The notes: generated by a model not told the origin, from the letters alone. DNA of 64,000 nt from Flavobacteria bacterium BBFL7 (GCA_000153385.1 CH672375.1:628185-692184); one strand, 5' to 3'. Counted from the first letter of the stretch, positions 42,927 through 56,595 are shown. A program made the numbers and translations.

Positions 42927-45900
42927 TTAACGTACGTACAGGTATCCTGCAATTTGTTGAACACCACCAAAGTCATCGATATACTCAATCACATAATAGT
43001 AAGTTCCAGTTGGCAATTTATCTCCTTGGCCTACTGTAGTTCTTCCATCTGATATGCCTTCAAATCGTTTAGAAGAATTGTCATAATTATCAGCATTAAA
43101 GACTTCTATTCCCCAACGATTAAATATACTAACCGTGTTCTCAAAATTCTCAATACCTTGAATGAAGAAGAAGTCATTCTGACCATCTCCATCAGGTGTT
43201 ACTGCATTCCAAACAATAACTCGTCTAGCGTCTTGATCTAAATAATCAGGAATACCATCATTATCTATATCACTAGTATTACCAGTGTTAGGATTAAGGT
43301 CGCCATCAGGATTTGCACCTTCATCTGCAGTAGCAAGACCATCACCATCATCATCTGTATCTAAATAATCTGGAATACCGTCTCCGTCAGAATCTTGATT
43401 AGTCGGGTCGTTATCACCATCATAGTCCTCATAAATCGTGGCAACACCGTCACCATCATCATCAATATCGAACACATCTGGTATACCATCACCATCAGTA
43501 TCTCCTTGACCTAGCTCATCTCCATTTGACACATTATCCATGTCACAATCTGCATCTAACCATGCTTGATCAGGCGTCATATTTTGATTATCAAGATCAA
43601 CATTACAGGGATCTTGAGGATCAGTAGGAATACCTCCATTAGGCGGTAATAGCTCATCAATATTACTAACACCATCACCATCACAGTCTAGATTATCCCA
43701 TTCTCCTGTTGCAGCAACTAAATCTTGAGAGATAGCTTCATAACTACATGGATCTTGAGGATCTGTTCCGTCGATTTCCTCCTGTCTATTGGACACTCCA
43801 TCACCATCACAGTCTAATTGACCATATTCATTTGATGTATCTACTGTCTGACTAGTTGTTAAGAAATCACATGGATCATTTGGATCAGTTCCATCTATAA
43901 TTTCATTACCGTTTGTCACACCATCGCCATCACAATCTGCATCATTGAAGTCTCCACCGACAGGTGTTGTTTGACTAGCAACAACAAAGTCACAAGGGTC
44001 GATTGGGTTAGTACCATCTGCAACTTCATCTGCATTTGTAACACCATCACCATCACAATCTAAAATTTGCCAATCAGCACTTGGAGTTAAGTCTTGACTA
44101 CTAACGTTCAGGTCACATTGATCTACAGGATCTGTTCCATCTACAACCTCTACTCCATTACTAACTCCATCACCGTCACAATCTAATGCTTCCCATGCCA
44201 TTGTCTGAGGCACTGTTACATTTTCAAGCATGAAATCACAAGGATCAATAGGATTTGTTCCATCTATAACTTCATCACCATTTGTAACACCATCACCATC
44301 ACAATCAGAGTTAGTCCAAGAAGTTGTAGGAATACTGTCTTGACTGGTGTACACTAAATCACAAGGGTCTTGCGTATCTGTACCATCCATTATCTCAACA
44401 CCATTACTTACACCATCACCATCACAATCTAAAGCTTCCCATGCTAATGAAGGTGTTAATGTTTGACTAGCTAAAACATAATCACATGGATCTTGTGGAT
44501 CTGTCATATCTATCACTTCGTCACCATTTGTTACACCATCACCGTCACAATCTAGACTATTCCATGCGCTAGTAACATTTGTAATAACTTGACTATTTAC
44601 ATTAAAATCACATGGATCTTGTGGATCTGTGCCGTCACCAATTTCAGTTCCATTAGATACACCATCACCATCACAATCTCCTCCTAACCAAAGTGTCGAA
44701 ACATCGTTGATATTCTGTGCTGAAGCATCATAATCACATGGGTCATTTGGATCTGTTCCTTGTGCAAGTTCATCTCCATTAGAAATGCCATCACCATCAC
44801 AATCAGCGACTAAGTAATCTCCTGTTTGAGCAACAGTAACACTTGCCGAAATGAAATCACATGGGTCATTTGGATTTGTTCCATCTGCTATTTCATCAGC
44901 ATCAATTACTCCATCTCCATCACAATCTATCGTACTTGTGATAGATACACTTATACTAGCTACATCATAACTACATGGATCGTTTGGATTTGTTCCGTCT
45001 GGAGTTGTTGGATCTCCATCTGGTCCATTAATTTCATCGGCGTCTGTTACACCGTCACCGTCACAATCTACTGAACTTGTTACTGGTAAAGTTATATCAC
45101 CGACATTATAATCACATGAATTATTTGGATCAGTCCCAGCTGCTATTTCATCTGCATCCGTTACTCCATCTCCATCACAATCTACTGTGCTGGTTACTGG
45201 AACACTAATGCTTCCTACTATGTATGAACATGCATCGTTTGGATCTGTTCCATCTGATATTTCATCTGCATCTGTAACTCCATCTCCATCACAATCTACT
45301 GTACTTGTTACTGGAACACTTACGCTTCCTACTGTGTATGAACATGCATCGTTTGGATCTGTTCCATCTGATATTTCATCAGCATCTGTTACTCCATCAC
45401 CATCACAATCTACAGTACTTGTTACTGATACACTTACACTTCCTACATTGTATGAACATGCATCGTTTGGATCTGTTCCATCTGCTATTTCATCTGCATC
45501 TGTTACTCCATCTCCATCACAATCTACATTACTTGTTACTGCTAACGTTACACTTGCTGGATCATATGAACATGGATCATTTGGATCTGTTCCATCTGCT
45601 GTTGCTGGATCTCCATCTGGTCCATTGATCTCATCGGCATCCGTTACTCCATCACCGTCACAATCTACTGTGCTGGTTACTGGAACACTAATGCTTCCTA
45701 CCGTGTATGAACATGCATCGTTTGGATCTGTTCCATCTGCTATTTCATCTGCATCTGTAACTCCATCTCCATCACAATCTACTGTACTTGTTACTGGCAC
45801 ACTTACGCTCCCTACTGTGTATGAACATGCATCATTTGGATCTGTTCCATCTGCTATTTCATCTGCATCTGTTACTCCATCTCCATCACAGTCTACCATA

Positions 45901-48900
45901 CTTGTCACTGATACACTTACGCTTCCTACATTGTATGAACATGCATCGTTTGGATCTGTTCCATCTGCGATTTCATCAGCATCTATAACTCCATCTCCAT
46001 CACAATCTACTGTGCTGGTTACTGCTAACGTTACACTTGCTGGATCATATGAACATGGATCATTTGGATCAGTTCCATCTGCTGTTGCTGGATCTCCATC
46101 TGGTCCATTGATCTCATCGGCATCCGTTACTCCATCACCGTCACAATCTACTGTGCTGGTTACTGGAACACTAATGCTTCCTACTGTGTATGAACATGCA
46201 TCGTTTGAATCTGTTCCATCTGATATTTCATCTGCATCTGTAACTCCATCTCCATCACAATCTACTGTACTTGTTACTGGAACACTTACGCTTCCTACTG
46301 TGTATGAACATGCATCGTTTGGATCTGTTCCATCTGATATTTCATCAGCATCCGTTACTCCATCTCCATCACAATCTACGGTACTTGTTACTGGAACACT
46401 TACGTTTCCTACATTGTATGAACATGCATCGTTTGGATCTGTTCCATCTGATATTTCATCAGCATCCGTTACTCCATCTCCATCACAATCTACTGTACTG
46501 GTTACTGCTAACGTTACACTTGCTGGATCATATGAACATGGATCATTCGGATCTGTTCCATCTGCTGTTGCTGGATCTCCATCTGGTCCATTGATCTCAT
46601 CGGCATCCGTTACTCCATCTCCATCACAATCTACTGTGCTTGTTACTGGCAAACTTACGCTTCCTATATTGTAAGAACATGCATCGTTTGGATCTGTTCC
46701 ATCTGATATTTCATCTGCATCTGTAACTCCATCTCCATCACAATCTACTGTACTTGTTACTGGAACACTTACGCTTCCTACTGTGTATGAACATGCATCG
46801 TTTGGATCTGTTCCATCTGATATTTCATCAGCATCAGTTACTCCATCACCATCACAATCTACAGTACTTGTTACTGATACACTTACACTTCCTACATTGT
46901 ATGAACATGCATCGTTTGGATCTGTTCCATCTGCTATTTCATCTGCATCTGTTACTCCATCTCCATCACAATCTACATTACTTGTTACTGCTAACGTTAC
47001 ACTTGCTGGATCATATGAACATGGATCATTTGGATCTGTTCCATCTGCTGTTGCTGGATCTCCATCTGGTCCGTTAATCTCATCGGCGTCTGTTACTCCA
47101 TCTCCATCACAGTCTACCATACTTGTTACTGGTATTGTAATCGAGCTTGGATCATAATCACAGGCATCATTACTATCTGTTCCGTCTGGTGTCGTTGGAT
47201 CTCCATCTGGTCCATTGATCTCATCGGCATCCGTTACTCCATCTCCGTCACAGTCTCCCATGCTCGTAGCTGGTACGGTTGCTGCTCCATCTATATAATC
47301 ACATGCATCATTTGGATCGGTTCCATCTGGTGTCGTTGGATCTCCATCTGGTCCATTTACTTCATCAGCATCAGTTACTCCATCTCCATCACAGTCTACA
47401 GTACTTGTTACTGATACACTTACACTTCCTACATTGTATGAACATGCATCGTTTGGATCTGTTCCATCTGCTATTTCATCTGCATCTGTTACTCCATCTC
47501 CATCACAATCTACGGTACTTGTTACTGCTAACGTTACACTTGCTGGGTCGTAATCACAGGCATCATTTGGATCTGTTCCATCTGCTGTTGCTGGATCTCC
47601 ATCTGGTCCGTTAATCTCATCGGCGTCTGTAACTCCATCTCCATCACAGTCTACCATACTTGTTACTGGTATTGTAATCGAGCTTGGATCATAATCACAG
47701 GCATCATTACTATCTGTTCCGTCTGGTGTCGTTGGATCTCCATCTGGTCCATTGATCTCATCGGCATCCGTTACTCCATCTCCGTCACAGTCTCCCATAC
47801 TCGTAGCTGGTACGGTTGCTGCTCCATCTATATAATCACATGCATCATTTGGATCGGTTCCGTCTGGTGTCGTTGGATCTCCATCTGGTCCATTTACTTC
47901 ATCAGCATCAGTTACTCCATCTCCATCACAGTCTACTGAGCTTGTTGCTACTACTGTTACATCTGCAACATTGTAACTACATGGATCGTTTGGATCGGTT
48001 CCTGCTGCTATTTCATCGGCATCAGTTACTCCATCTCCATCACAATCTACAGTACTTGTTACTGCTAACGTTACACTTGCTGGATCATATGAACATGGAT
48101 CATTTGGATCTGTTCCATCTGCTGTTGCTGGATCTCCATCTGGTCCGTTAATCTCATCGGCGTCTGTAACTCCATCTCCATCACAGTCTACCATACTTGT
48201 TACTGGTATTGTAATCGAGCTTGGATCATAATCACAGGCATCATTACTATCTGTTCCGTCTGGTGTCGTTGGATCTCCATCTGGTCCATTGATCTCATCG
48301 GCATCCGTTACTCCATCTCCGTCACAGTCTCCCATGCTCGTAGCTGGTACGGTTGCTGCTCCATCTATATAATCACATGCATCATTTGGATCGGTTCCAT
48401 CTGGTGTCGTTGGATCTCCATCTGGTCCATTTACTTCATCAGCATCAGTTACTCCATCTCCATCACAGTCTACTGAGCTTGTTGCTACTACTGTTACATC
48501 TGCAACATTGTAACTACATGGATCGTTTGGATCTGTTCCTGCTGCTATTTCATCTGCATCTGTTACTCCATCTCCATCACAATCTACGGTACTTGTTACT
48601 GCTAACGTTACACTTGCTGGGTCGTAATCACAGGCATCATTTGGATCTGTTCCATCTGCTGTTGCTGGATCTCCATCTGGTCCGTTAATCTCATCGGCAT
48701 CCGTTACACCATCTCCATCACAGTCTACCATACTTGTTACTGGTATTGTAATCGAACTTGGATCATAATCACAGGCATCATTACTATCTGTTCCGTCTGG
48801 TGTCGTTGGATCTCCATCTGGTCCATTGATCTCATCGGCATCCGTTACTCCATCTCCGTCACAGTCTCCCATGCTCGTAGCTGGTACGGTTGCTGCTCCA

Positions 48901-51900
48901 TCTATATAATCACATGCATCATTTGGATTGGTTCCATCTGGTGTCGTTGGATCTCCATCTGGTCCATTTACTTCATCAGCATCAGTTACTCCATCTCCAT
49001 CACAGTCTACTGAGCTTGTTGCTACTACTGTTACATCTGCAACATTGTAACTACATGGATCGTTTGGATCGGTTCCTGCTGCTATTTCATCAGCATCTGT
49101 TACTCCATCACCATCACAATCTACGGTACTTGTTACTGCTAACGTCACACTTGCTGGATCGTAATCACATGGATCATTTGGATCTGTTCCATCTGATGTT
49201 GCTGGATCTCCATCTGGTCCATTGATCTCATCGGCATCCGTTACACCATCTCCATCACAGTCTACCATACTTGTTACTGGTAATGTAATCGCTGCTACAT
49301 CATAATCACAGGCGTCATTACTATCTGTTCCGTCTGGTGTCGTTGGATCTTCATCTGGTCCATTAATCTCATCGGCATCCGTTACTCCATCTCCGTCACA
49401 GTCTCCCATGCTCGTAGCTGGTACGGTTACATCTGCTAAATTGAATGAACATGGATCTTGTGGGTTTGTTCCATTTGTTATCTCAGCACTATTTAGAACA
49501 CCATCTCCGTCACAATCGGAGGACAACCATGGTTCCGCCTGAGTCCCATCTACCACATCATCTTCATTGTAATCACAAGGATTATTTAAATCAGTTCCAT
49601 TTGGACCGGAAACACCATCCATATCAGGATCTAGTTCTAAACCATTAATTACACCATCTCCATCACAATCAGCATTATACCAATCTGTGTTATTATCTGA
49701 TAAATCAACATTAGCAAGTTCCGCTCCTACACAAGGATCAAACGGAGCTGGATCATCTCCATTAGCCTCACCGTCACCATCACAATCGGCGGCTTGCCAG
49801 ATTGGATTACTCGTATCGGCTGTACTTCCTGCTGTAAATACACATGGATCTGCTGGGTCTGGATCAGTTCCGTTAGAATCGCCATCGCCATCACAATCGG
49901 CGGCTTGCCAAATTGCATTACTCGTATCGGCTGTACTTCCTGCTGTAAACACACATGGATCTGCTGGGTCTGGATCGGTTCCGTTAGAATCTCCATCACC
50001 ATCACAATCTGCTGCTTGCCAAATAGGATTACTTGTATCTGCTACACTTCCTGCTGTAAATACACATGGGTCATTTGGTGCTGGATCTGTTCCATTTGAA
50101 TCACCATCGCCATCACAATCTGCTGCTGCCCATACGGCATAATTCTCATCTGTCGGTGCTGGTATTGTTGGATTCGTAACACTACATGGATCAAACGGCT
50201 CTGTACCATTCATTACTTCTTCTCCGTTGGCCTCACCATCACCATCACAGTCAGCGGCTGCCCATACGGCATAATTCTCATCACTTACATCTGGTATCGT
50301 TGCTGTTCCACTTACACTACATGGATCGGTTGGATCTGATCCATTCATGTCTTCTGTTCCGTTGGTCTCACCGTCACCATCACAATCGGCGGCTTGCCAG
50401 ATTGGATTACTCGTATCGGCTGTACTTCCTGCTGTGAATACACATGGATCTGCTGGGTCTGGATCAGTTCCGTTAGAATCGCCATCGCCATCACAATCGG
50501 CGGCTTGCCAAATTGCATTACTCGTATCGGCTGTACTTCCTGCTGTAAACACACATGGATCTGCTGGGTCTGGATCGGTTCCGTTAGAATCTCCATCTCC
50601 ATCACAATCTGCTGCTTGCCAAATAGGATTACTTGTATCTGCTACACTTCCTGCTGTAAATACACATGGGTCATTTGGTGCTGGATCTGTTCCATTGGAA
50701 TCTCCATCGCCATCACAATCAGCGGCTGCCCATACGGCATAATTCTCATCTGTCGGTGCTGGTATTGTTGGATTCGTAACACTACATGGATCAAACGGCT
50801 CTGTACCATTCATTACTTCTTCTCCGTTGGTCTCACCATCACCATCACAGTCAGCGGCTGCCCATACGGCATAATTCGCATCACTTACATCTGGTACCGT
50901 TGCTGTTCCACTTACACTACATGGATCGGTTGGATCTGATCCATTCATGTCTTCTGTTCCGTTGGTCTCACCGTCACCATCACAATCGGCGGCTTGCCAG
51001 ATTGGATTACTCGTATCGGCTGTACTTCCTGCTGTGAATACACATGGATCTGCTGGGTCTGGATCAGTTCCGTTAGAATCGCCATCGCCATCACAATCGG
51101 CGGCAGCCCAAATATCATAAGCAGTTTGCTCTGGAGTTCCAGCCATCATCGGGTTAGTAGGAGTTGTCGTGCCTGAAGAAGCTACACAAGGATCAGTAGG
51201 CTCTGGATCACTACCATTAGGATCACCATCACCATCACAGTCTGCTAATATCCAAGCACCTGTTTGAGTTTCTGTTACTAATAATGGCTCATAAGAACAT
51301 GGATCCGAAGCATCGGTTCCATTACCATCATCTACGCCATTATTATCTGGATCTATTTCGTTACCATTAGTTACACCATCACCATCACAATCTTCATCTT
51401 GAAATACCATTGTAGTCATGGTATAATCTTGACTAGCCGTTAAATAAGAACAAAGATCATAAGGACCTGTCATATCTATTACCTCTTGTCCATTAGTAAC
51501 ACCATCACCATCACAATCAGCGGCTGCCCAAATATCATATGAGGTTTGCGCAGGAGTTCCTGCCATCATTGGATCAACCGGAGCAGTTGTACCTGCCGTA
51601 AAATCACAAGGATCATTAAAGTTAGGATCCGTTCCATTTGGATCACCATCACCATCACAATCTGCAGATGCCCAAATAGGGTTTGAAGTATCTGGAATAC
51701 TACCTGCAGTGAAATTACATGGATCATTTATATCTGGATCTGTACTATCACAGTCACCATCACCGTCGGTATCAATACATCCATTTACAGTTATACTTTC
51801 TGTTAAATCATCACCAGCTGTCGTTGGGTCTGTTTGATCAGGTGTTGTAGCTGCAGTTGTGCTGTTCGTAATCGTATTTCCATCCTCACCAACATCTACT

Positions 51901-54900
51901 ACTCCTTCTATATTCAATGTAACAAATTGTCCACTAGCGATAAATGGAATTGTCCAATTAGGATCTGTATAAGTTGAAGGTTGATCTCCACCGGTATTTC
52001 CATTGTTTATTGTAGCTGTCAGTCCAGCTGGAATAGCATCTACCAACGAGACATTTGTTGCGTCATCAGGACCATTATTAGTTACTGATATTGTAAAAGC
52101 TACAGTATCACCTTCTGCCGGAGTACTATCTCCAGTCTCTAAGGTTTTAACGGTCACTAAGTTGGCTTCACCAACTGCTATACCATCATTATTTCCATCA
52201 CTACCATCATCAGTATCGTTAGCCGGAACGCTATCTACTTGATCTGCAGACACTGAAGCTATATTTGTAAATGCTCCAGGTCCGTCTATAGTACCGGTAA
52301 CGACAATAGTAACGTCACTAAATGGCGTATTAGCTGTTATTGATCCTAAATTACAAGGAAAAGTAGTACAGCCGCCTCCATTTATATTTGTAATTGTAAC
52401 ATTTGTTGGATTATCTGTTACAAATACATTTGTTGCTGTATCTGTCCCTAAATTACTTACTACTATATTCCAAGAAACTGTGTCACCAGGCGCAAAAGGA
52501 CCTGATTGATTTAACGTTTTAGTAATTCTTATATCAGATTGCGCGACGCTACAAGAATCTGGAGCGGTTCCTGCATTTTGAGTATCGGTACATCCACTAG
52601 GATTATCAAACGTCGTCGTTAAATTAACAGGACCACCATCTGCAGAGAATGTTAAACCTGGGAAAGTATGTTGCGTTGCACTGTCCAATCCTGAAACAGG
52701 CACAAAAGTGTTGATTCCTGCACCTACTAAATCTAAATTCCCAGTACCAGGCGGGTTTGTGAATTGAACAACAACATCTGCTGTAAAAGTATCATCTGTT
52801 GGGTCTCCCGTTGTACCATTTGAATTACAAGCAGAAATATTATCTAAGGAAATCACAGCAACAGTACATGGAACTATTGTTATAAATACATTTGCAGTAT
52901 CACGATTTCCTAATGTATCTTCAACTATATAAGGAAAAGAAATCGGAGCACTACTTCCAGGCGGTGGTGTTATAACCAACTCTCCAGAAACCAATTGTAC
53001 AATAGTACCATCGCTCAACACTACTGGAGACCCACCATTGGAAATAGCCAAACCTTCAACCTCAGTAACCATAATAGGATCACTGTCTGGATCAGAATCA
53101 TTATCTAAAACATCCATCACCAGTGGTGTATCCACCTGAGTCGAGTCATTATCATCTGTTGCTTCTGGAGGATTATTAATTCCGACAGATGAAGAAACAG
53201 GAGTTACTGGATTATTTCCAGGATCTGTTGCACTGAATACCGCCGTGTTATCACCTGTACATGGTAACGTGATTTCTACTTCGTATTGCACTATTACTCT
53301 TTCACCAGGCCTTAAAACACCAGTATTATTTTGAAAAATATCGTTAGAGCCTATTCCAGTAAAAGTTGGATCCAATACCGGATCTGTCAATGCTGTTGAA
53401 GTAGTAATTACTGGAGCTGAGACACTCACTATATTACCTGGACACATTGCTCCAATATTATCGGTAATTTGTAGATTACTTAAATCAATAGGTGACAATG
53501 GACCATTCTCGATTTCTACTTGAAATGTAATATCTCGATTTCCTATTGTTCCCGCAGGATCATTATTAATTACTGTTTTAGTTATTACTGGTAAAGGTGT
53601 CGATCTAAAAGTTACGGGAGTTTGCTCACAACCACACTGCTCACTATCATGTGCAGCATCTAAATTTCTTCTAGATATATCACTGACCGTTCTATTAGTT
53701 GTATAAGAAGCATCTACTCCAGTAATCACACCTTGAGAATTCCTGGTCGAAGTGACCGTCGTAGGGCCTACATTTAAATCAAAAGTCCATTGAGCCACAG
53801 CTCCAGCTGCCAAAGTAGTACCTGGAGGTAATAGGTCTGAAGTTGACCCCATTAAAGTACCAGATGCTCCATCAAAACCAGCATTAATTGTAATACCTCC
53901 AGAGACAGGATCAATCACACTAAATGTATTAATAGGAACTCCAGCACCAGCGAGATGATTAAATACATCTGTGTACTGAACATTTGTAGCATTATTAGTA
54001 CCTGAGTTTCTTATGGTAATAGTATATTGAAAATCATATGTCCCATCTGTATTAATTGTTGGGTTAGGATCACTTACCTCAAAACCTGCACTTAATATTA
54101 CCGTATTCTCTTCAAAAAATTCAGAATCTGTAGCAGTTATTGAATAAGCTTCTCCACTACTCGCGTCATTTGCTGTCGCCGTTATTGTATTAATTACTGT
54201 TGTTTGATCTAATGAAGGATCTGCTACTATTTCAACACAAAAAGAATAATCTATAGATTCACCTGGTCCTAACTCGTTAAGAACCGCTGCACTTAATAGC
54301 TCTTCATCTGTCGTACCATTAAAACCTCCATTCAAAGACCATCCATCAATGGTAGGTCCTACAGTTCGAGAAATAAAATTGACTATGAAGGCATCATTAC
54401 CAAAAGCACCTCCTAAATCATCAGTGATACTTACATTAAAAACAGGTTCAGTACCTCTATTTGTTAAAACTCCTTCATAACGCAACCTATACCTATTGTT
54501 AGTCGTGTAACCCCAATCACAATGGGTTTTAGTAAGCTCTAATCCTCCATCGGTGACCGCCACACTACATTGATTTTGTGCAGTTAAAACCGAAAACAAC
54601 GTTAAGGTACAAGCAGCATCATCTGTAAAAGCAGCAGTAATATCAATCGAAGCACCATCGGCAGGACTTTGAAGTCCTACAAAAGTATGAGATGTAGGAG
54701 AATCAACTCCACCTACTGCAACATTTACCGATTGAGTAGGAGTACTTAAGACTAACGCACCTGTTGCTGGTACATTAGTAAAAGTGACCATTATATCATA
54801 GGTAAAGAAATCATCAGTTGCATCTCCTACAGTACCATTATCATTACAAATAGATTTTGAGTCAACAACTAATTCAATATTATCGATACTACAATCTTCA

Positions 54901-56354
54901 CTACAACTTGCAGGTGCTGTTCCTGCAGCTGGAACATTTAAAGGACATGTACTATCTGAGAAATTTGCTGTTAAATTAATTGGGCTTCCATCGGCAGCCA
55001 TTTGAATTCCTGTAAAAGTATGAGAAGTAGGCAGACCGTTTAACGCTGTTACACCTTCAGAAATCACTGCATCACCTGTCACATTTAATGTTCCTGTAGT
55101 AGGAGGATTTGAAAAGGTTACTATTATATCTGTCGTGAAAAAATCATCTGAAGGATCTTGAGGTGTTCCATTATTATTACAAACTGATGCATTAGCAGTT
55201 TGAATATTAGAAATAACACAGTCTGGACTACATGAAGATGGCGCAGTTCCTATATTCATTATAGTTAATGGACATGAATTATCAGAAAAACTTGCGGTAA
55301 AGTCAAAATTGTTACCATCAGCATCCAAACGTACTGAGGTAAAAGTATGAGATGTGGTCATATTATTAAATCCACTTACACTTGTTGTTACTGGATTAAC
55401 ATTACCACCTGTTAAATCTAAAGTCCCTGTTAAAGGAGGATTAGAAAATGTTATTATAACGTCTGTGGTAAAGTAATCATCACTAGGATCTTGTGGCGTT
55501 CCATTATTATTACAGGCAGACGTATTTGCCGTTTGTATGTTAGTGATCAAACAATCAGGACTACATGAATCAGGTGCCTGTCCAGCATTAGTATTATTTA
55601 GTGGACAGCTATTATCAGAGAAATCAGCTGTTAAATCAATCGGTCCGCCATCTGCCCTCATATCGATGGACGTGAATGTATAAGATACAGCACCACTAGC
55701 AAATCCTGCTACCGCTACAGATGCTGAGACTATATTATCACCGGTTACATCTAATGTACCTGTTGATGGAGGATTAGAAAAAGTAATAGTTATATCTGCA
55801 GTAAAAAAGTCATCTGCAGGATTATCAGGTGTACCATTATCATTACAGGTTGAGCTATTGGAAGTCTGTATGCTTGAAATTGTACAATCAGGACTACATG
55901 ATGCTGGAGCAAGACCTGCTGAAGGCTCGTTAAAAGTAAACGTACAAGGCGTAGCACTAGTATCTCCAATGAACGATGCTGTAATATCTATAGGAGTACC
56001 ATCTGCTGACATGGACACCGCCGGAAATGTATACGACATTACTCCTGGCGCAAATGTTGATACATCTACAGATTGTGCTCCACTATCACCAGACAATACC
56101 AAATCTCCACTTGCGGGAGCGGCATTAAATACTATAGTGATATCTGCTGTAAAGGTATCATCACTAGAATCTGGAGTCGTTCCATTATCGTTACAAACAG
56201 ATATCATTGATGTTGAAATACCAGTTATGTCACATTGAGCAACTGCAGCTTGAGTAAAGCCGAATAAAACCAATAAAACTAAAGAGAAAAATCTAAGGTT
56301 ACTTTTTTGAAAAGCAACTTTAAAAAAGTAATTGAATAATGTAAAAACTCCCAT
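42927..56354 (-). CDS. Giant secreted adhesin with DCDGDG repeats and type B (gliding-type) CTD, SprB-like
   Basis: About 4475 residues from ATG 56354 ([16 protein letters not shown]), signal peptide [19 protein letters not shown]. Layout: five tandem repeats of about 96 aa with CNDNGT-type start and Cys pairs, plus one dispersed copy; cadherin-like and DUF11-type domains ([30 protein letters not shown]); about 64 modules with DCDGDG and a closing DPC/DAC; a short TSP3-like tail ([19 protein letters not shown]); and the T9SS type B CTD ([30 protein letters not shown]). Aspartates probably bind Ca2+. It is likely exported by the type IX system with the downstream PorP and acts as a surface adhesin. 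A longer frame to 56429 begins over the promoter and is rejected. Confidence 0.9.
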   Translation of the reverse strand: MGVFTLFNYFFKVAFQKSNLRFFSLVLLVLFGFTQAAVAQCDITGISTSMISVCNDNGTTPDSSDDTFTADITIVFNAAPASGDLVLSGDSGAQSVDVSTFAPGVMSYTFPAVSMSADGTPIDITASFIGDTSATPCTFTFNEPSAGLAPASCSPDCTISSIQTSNSSTCNDNGTPDNPADDFFTADITITFSNPPSTGTLDVTGDNIVSASVAVAGFASGAVSYTFTSIDMRADGGPIDLTADFSDNSCPLNNTNAGQAPDSCSPDCLITNIQTANTSACNNNGTPQDPSDDYFTTDVIITFSNPPLTGTLDLTGGNVNPVTTSVSGFNNMTTSHTFTSVRLDADGNNFDFTASFSDNSCPLTIMNIGTAPSSCSPDCVISNIQTANASVCNNNGTPQDPSDDFFTTDIIVTFSNPPTTGTLNVTGDAVISEGVTALNGLPTSHTFTGIQMAADGSPINLTANFSDSTCPLNVPAAGTAPASCSEDCSIDNIELVVDSKSICNDNGTVGDATDDFFTYDIMVTFTNVPATGALVLSTPTQSVNVAVGGVDSPTSHTFVGLQSPADGASIDITAAFTDDAACTLTLFSVLTAQNQCSVAVTDGGLELTKTHCDWGYTTNNRYRLRYEGVLTNRGTEPVFNVSITDDLGGAFGNDAFIVNFISRTVGPTIDGWSLNGGFNGTTDEELLSAAVLNELGPGESIDYSFCVEIVADPSLDQTTVINTITATANDASSGEAYSITATDSEFFEENTVILSAGFEVSDPNPTINTDGTYDFQYTITIRNSGTNNATNVQYTDVFNHLAGAGVPINTFSVIDPVSGGITINAGFDGASGTLMGSTSDLLPPGTTLAAGAVAQWTFDLNVGPTTVTSTRNSQGVITGVDASYTTNRTVSDISRRNLDAAHDSEQCGCEQTPVTFRSTPLPVITKTVINNDPAGTIGNRDITFQVEIENGPLSPIDLSNLQITDNIGAMCPGNIVSVSAPVITTSTALTDPVLDPTFTGIGSNDIFQNNTGVLRPGERVIVQYEVEITLPCTGDNTAVFSATDPGNNPVTPVSSSVGINNPPEATDDNDSTQVDTPLVMDVLDNDSDPDSDPIMVTEVEGLAISNGGSPVVLSDGTIVQLVSGELVITPPPGSSAPISFPYIVEDTLGNRDTANVFITIVPCTVAVISLDNISACNSNGTTGDPTDDTFTADVVVQFTNPPGTGNLDLVGAGINTFVPVSGLDSATQHTFPGLTFSADGGPVNLTTTFDNPSGCTDTQNAGTAPDSCSVAQSDIRITKTLNQSGPFAPGDTVSWNIVVSNLGTDTATNVFVTDNPTNVTITNINGGGCTTFPCNLGSITANTPFSDVTIVVTGTIDGPGAFTNIASVSADQVDSVPANDTDDGSDGNNDGIAVGEANLVTVKTLETGDSTPAEGDTVAFTISVTNNGPDDATNVSLVDAIPAGLTATINNGNTGGDQPSTYTDPNWTIPFIASGQFVTLNIEGVVDVGEDGNTITNSTTAATTPDQTDPTTAGDDLTESITVNGCIDTDGDGDCDSTDPDINDPCNFTAGSIPDTSNPIWASADCDGDGDPNGTDPNFNDPCDFTAGTTAPVDPMMAGTPAQTSYDIWAAADCDGDGVTNGQEVIDMTGPYDLCSYLTASQDYTMTTMVFQDEDCDGDGVTNGNEIDPDNNGVDDGNGTDASDPCSYEPLLVTETQTGAWILADCDGDGDPNGSDPEPTDPCVASSGTTTPTNPMMAGTPEQTAYDIWAAADCDGDGDSNGTDPDPADPCVFTAGSTADTSNPIWQAADCDGDGETNGTEDMNGSDPTDPCSVSGTATVPDVSDANYAVWAAADCDGDGETNGEEVMNGTEPFDPCSVTNPTIPAPTDENYAVWAAADCDGDGDSNGTDPAPNDPCVFTAGSVADTSNPIWQAADCDGDGDSNGTDPDPADPCVFTAGSTADTSNAIWQAADCDGDGDSNGTDPDPADPCVFTAGSTADTSNPIWQAADCDGDGETNGTEDMNGSDPTDPCSVSGTATIPDVSDENYAVWAAADCDGDGEANGEEVMNGTEPFDPCSVTNPTIPAPTDENYAVWAAADCDGDGDSNGTDPAPNDPCVFTAGSVADTSNPIWQAADCDGDGDSNGTDPDPADPCVFTAGSTADTSNAIWQAADCDGDGDSNGTDPDPADPCVFTAGSTADTSNPIWQAADCDGDGEANGDDPAPFDPCVGAELANVDLSDNNTDWYNADCDGDGVINGLELDPDMDGVSGPNGTDLNNPCDYNEDDVVDGTQAEPWLSSDCDGDGVLNSAEITNGTNPQDPCSFNLADVTVPATSMGDCDGDGVTDADEINGPDEDPTTPDGTDSNDACDYDVAAITLPVTSMVDCDGDGVTDADEINGPDGDPATSDGTDPNDPCDYDPASVTLAVTSTVDCDGDGVTDADEIAAGTDPNDPCSYNVADVTVVATSSVDCDGDGVTDADEVNGPDGDPTTPDGTNPNDACDYIDGAATVPATSMGDCDGDGVTDADEINGPDGDPTTPDGTDSNDACDYDPSSITIPVTSMVDCDGDGVTDADEINGPDGDPATADGTDPNDACDYDPASVTLAVTSTVDCDGDGVTDADEIAAGTDPNDPCSYNVADVTVVATSSVDCDGDGVTDADEVNGPDGDPTTPDGTDPNDACDYIDGAATVPATSMGDCDGDGVTDADEINGPDGDPTTPDGTDSNDACDYDPSSITIPVTSMVDCDGDGVTDADEINGPDGDPATADGTDPNDPCSYDPASVTLAVTSTVDCDGDGVTDADEIAAGTDPNDPCSYNVADVTVVATSSVDCDGDGVTDADEVNGPDGDPTTPDGTDPNDACDYIDGAATVPATSMGDCDGDGVTDADEINGPDGDPTTPDGTDSNDACDYDPSSITIPVTSMVDCDGDGVTDADEINGPDGDPATADGTDPNDACDYDPASVTLAVTSTVDCDGDGVTDADEIADGTDPNDACSYNVGSVSVSVTSTVDCDGDGVTDADEVNGPDGDPTTPDGTDPNDACDYIDGAATVPATSMGDCDGDGVTDADEINGPDGDPTTPDGTDSNDACDYDPSSITIPVTSMVDCDGDGVTDADEINGPDGDPATADGTDPNDPCSYDPASVTLAVTSNVDCDGDGVTDADEIADGTDPNDACSYNVGSVSVSVTSTVDCDGDGVTDADEISDGTDPNDACSYTVGSVSVPVTSTVDCDGDGVTDADEISDGTDPNDACSYNIGSVSLPVTSTVDCDGDGVTDADEINGPDGDPATADGTDPNDPCSYDPASVTLAVTSTVDCDGDGVTDADEISDGTDPNDACSYNVGNVSVPVTSTVDCDGDGVTDADEISDGTDPNDACSYTVGSVSVPVTSTVDCDGDGVTDADEISDGTDSNDACSYTVGSISVPVTSTVDCDGDGVTDADEINGPDGDPATADGTDPNDPCSYDPASVTLAVTSTVDCDGDGVIDADEIADGTDPNDACSYNVGSVSVSVTSMVDCDGDGVTDADEIADGTDPNDACSYTVGSVSVPVTSTVDCDGDGVTDADEIADGTDPNDACSYTVGSISVPVTSTVDCDGDGVTDADEINGPDGDPATADGTDPNDPCSYDPASVTLAVTSNVDCDGDGVTDADEIADGTDPNDACSYNVGSVSVSVTSTVDCDGDGVTDADEISDGTDPNDACSYTVGSVSVPVTSTVDCDGDGVTDADEISDGTDPNDACSYIVGSISVPVTSTVDCDGDGVTDADEIAAGTDPNNSCDYNVGDITLPVTSSVDCDGDGVTDADEINGPDGDPTTPDGTNPNDPCSYDVASISVSITSTIDCDGDGVIDADEIADGTNPNDPCDFISASVTVAQTGDYLVADCDGDGISNGDELAQGTDPNDPCDYDASAQNINDVSTLWLGGDCDGDGVSNGTEIGDGTDPQDPCDFNVNSQVITNVTSAWNSLDCDGDGVTNGDEVIDMTDPQDPCDYVLASQTLTPSLAWEALDCDGDGVSNGVEIMDGTDTQDPCDLVYTSQDSIPTTSWTNSDCDGDGVTNGDEVIDGTNPIDPCDFMLENVTVPQTMAWEALDCDGDGVSNGVEVVDGTDPVDQCDLNVSSQDLTPSADWQILDCDGDGVTNADEVADGTNPIDPCDFVVASQTTPVGGDFNDADCDGDGVTNGNEIIDGTDPNDPCDFLTTSQTVDTSNEYGQLDCDGDGVSNRQEEIDGTDPQDPCSYEAISQDLVAATGEWDNLDCDGDGVSNIDELLPPNGGIPTDPQDPCNVDLDNQNMTPDQAWLDADCDMDNVSNGDELGQGDTDGDGIPDVFDIDDDGDGVATIYEDYDGDNDPTNQDSDGDGIPDYLDTDDDGDGLATADEGANPDGDLNPNTGNTSDIDNDGIPDYLDQDARRVIVWNAVTPDGDGQNDFFFIQGIENFENTVSIFNRWGIEVFNADNYDNSSKRFEGISDGRTTVGQGDKLPTGTYYYVIEYIDDFGGVQQIAGYLYVR
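45181..47112. repeat. Higher-order tandem array A: 4 units of 483 bp
   Basis: Unit starts at 45181, 45664, 46147 and 46630 (phrase TCTACTGTGCT with its neighbours), each exactly 483 bp = 161 codons. Each unit contains four DCDGDG modules: one with [19 protein letters not shown] and three short ones ending DGTDPNDAC. Units differ by few substitutions. Confidence 0.92.
47113..49428. repeat. Higher-order tandem array B: 4.3 units of 537 bp
   Basis: Boundaries TCTACCATAC at 47113, 47650, 48187, 48724 and 49261, each 537 bp = 179 codons. Each unit has four modules, three long (NGPDGDP type) and one short ([11 protein letters not shown]). In the unit near 47.4 kb the short module is of the array-A kind, a sign of exchange between arrays. 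Confidence 0.92.
49767..51104. repeat. Higher-order tandem array C: 2.2 units of 600 bp
   Basis: The phrase CGGCGGCTTGCCAG recurs at 49787, 50387 and 50987, exactly 600 bp apart = 200 codons. Modules here read [21 protein letters not shown] and [13 protein letters not shown]. Confidence 0.92.
54550..56240 (-). repeat. N-terminal tandem repeats of the giant adhesin (about 96 aa each)
   Basis: Five successive units start with Cys and contain C-N-(D/N)-N-G-T, (A/S)DDFFT-D-I, F(S/T)NPP-TG and a final SCSPDC. Divergence between units is much greater than in the DCDGDG arrays, so this array is older. A sixth copy is at about 52.55-52.87 kb. Limits are approximate. Confidence 0.8.
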
Positions 56355-56426
56355 AAATAGATATTTAAAATCAAACCACATACTGCTCTGTAAGAATATG
56401 CAATCAGTAAAACTAAAGTAATGAGC

Positions 56427-56434
56427 CAAATTTA
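56427..56434 (-). promoter_or_regulatory. -7 promoter element (TAAATTTG) for adhesin cassette 1
   Basis: Exact TAnnTTTG on the minus strand, 72 nt before the adhesin ATG, leaving a longer leader than most genes here. No clear -33 element. Confidence 0.4.
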
Positions 56435-56545
56435 TTGTACAATTTTAATTTAAGAATATATTAATCGTTTAACAGACGTTAAGTATCGCTGATGCGCAGA
56501 GTTTATTCTTTTGACGGCTACTACTAACCTTAGTTATTTTTATCA

Positions 56546-56561
56546 CGCTTTCGCGAAAGCG
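56546..56561. repeat. Iterated palindrome CGCTTTCGCGAAAGCG (between adhesin and prfC)
   Basis: Perfect copy (18 bp with flanking A/T) in the divergent promoter region; first copy after a 13.7-kb gap spanning the adhesin gene. Confidence 0.9.
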
Positions 56562-56595
56562 TACTAAAAAATTATTTTAAGGTTTAAGTATTCTT

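Noticed and set aside
45187..46674. A 495-codon open frame on the plus strand antisense to the adhesin, and many similar ones between 45 and 51 kb
   Set aside because: It exists because the repeat period is a multiple of three and contains no stop in that frame; the translation is a monotonous repeat without signal or domain, and the minus-strand frame has a signal peptide and a CTD.
43500..51770. Periodic repeats that could be mistaken for a CRISPR array
   Set aside because: The repeats are translated in frame without interruption, have no unique spacers, and no cas gene is near.
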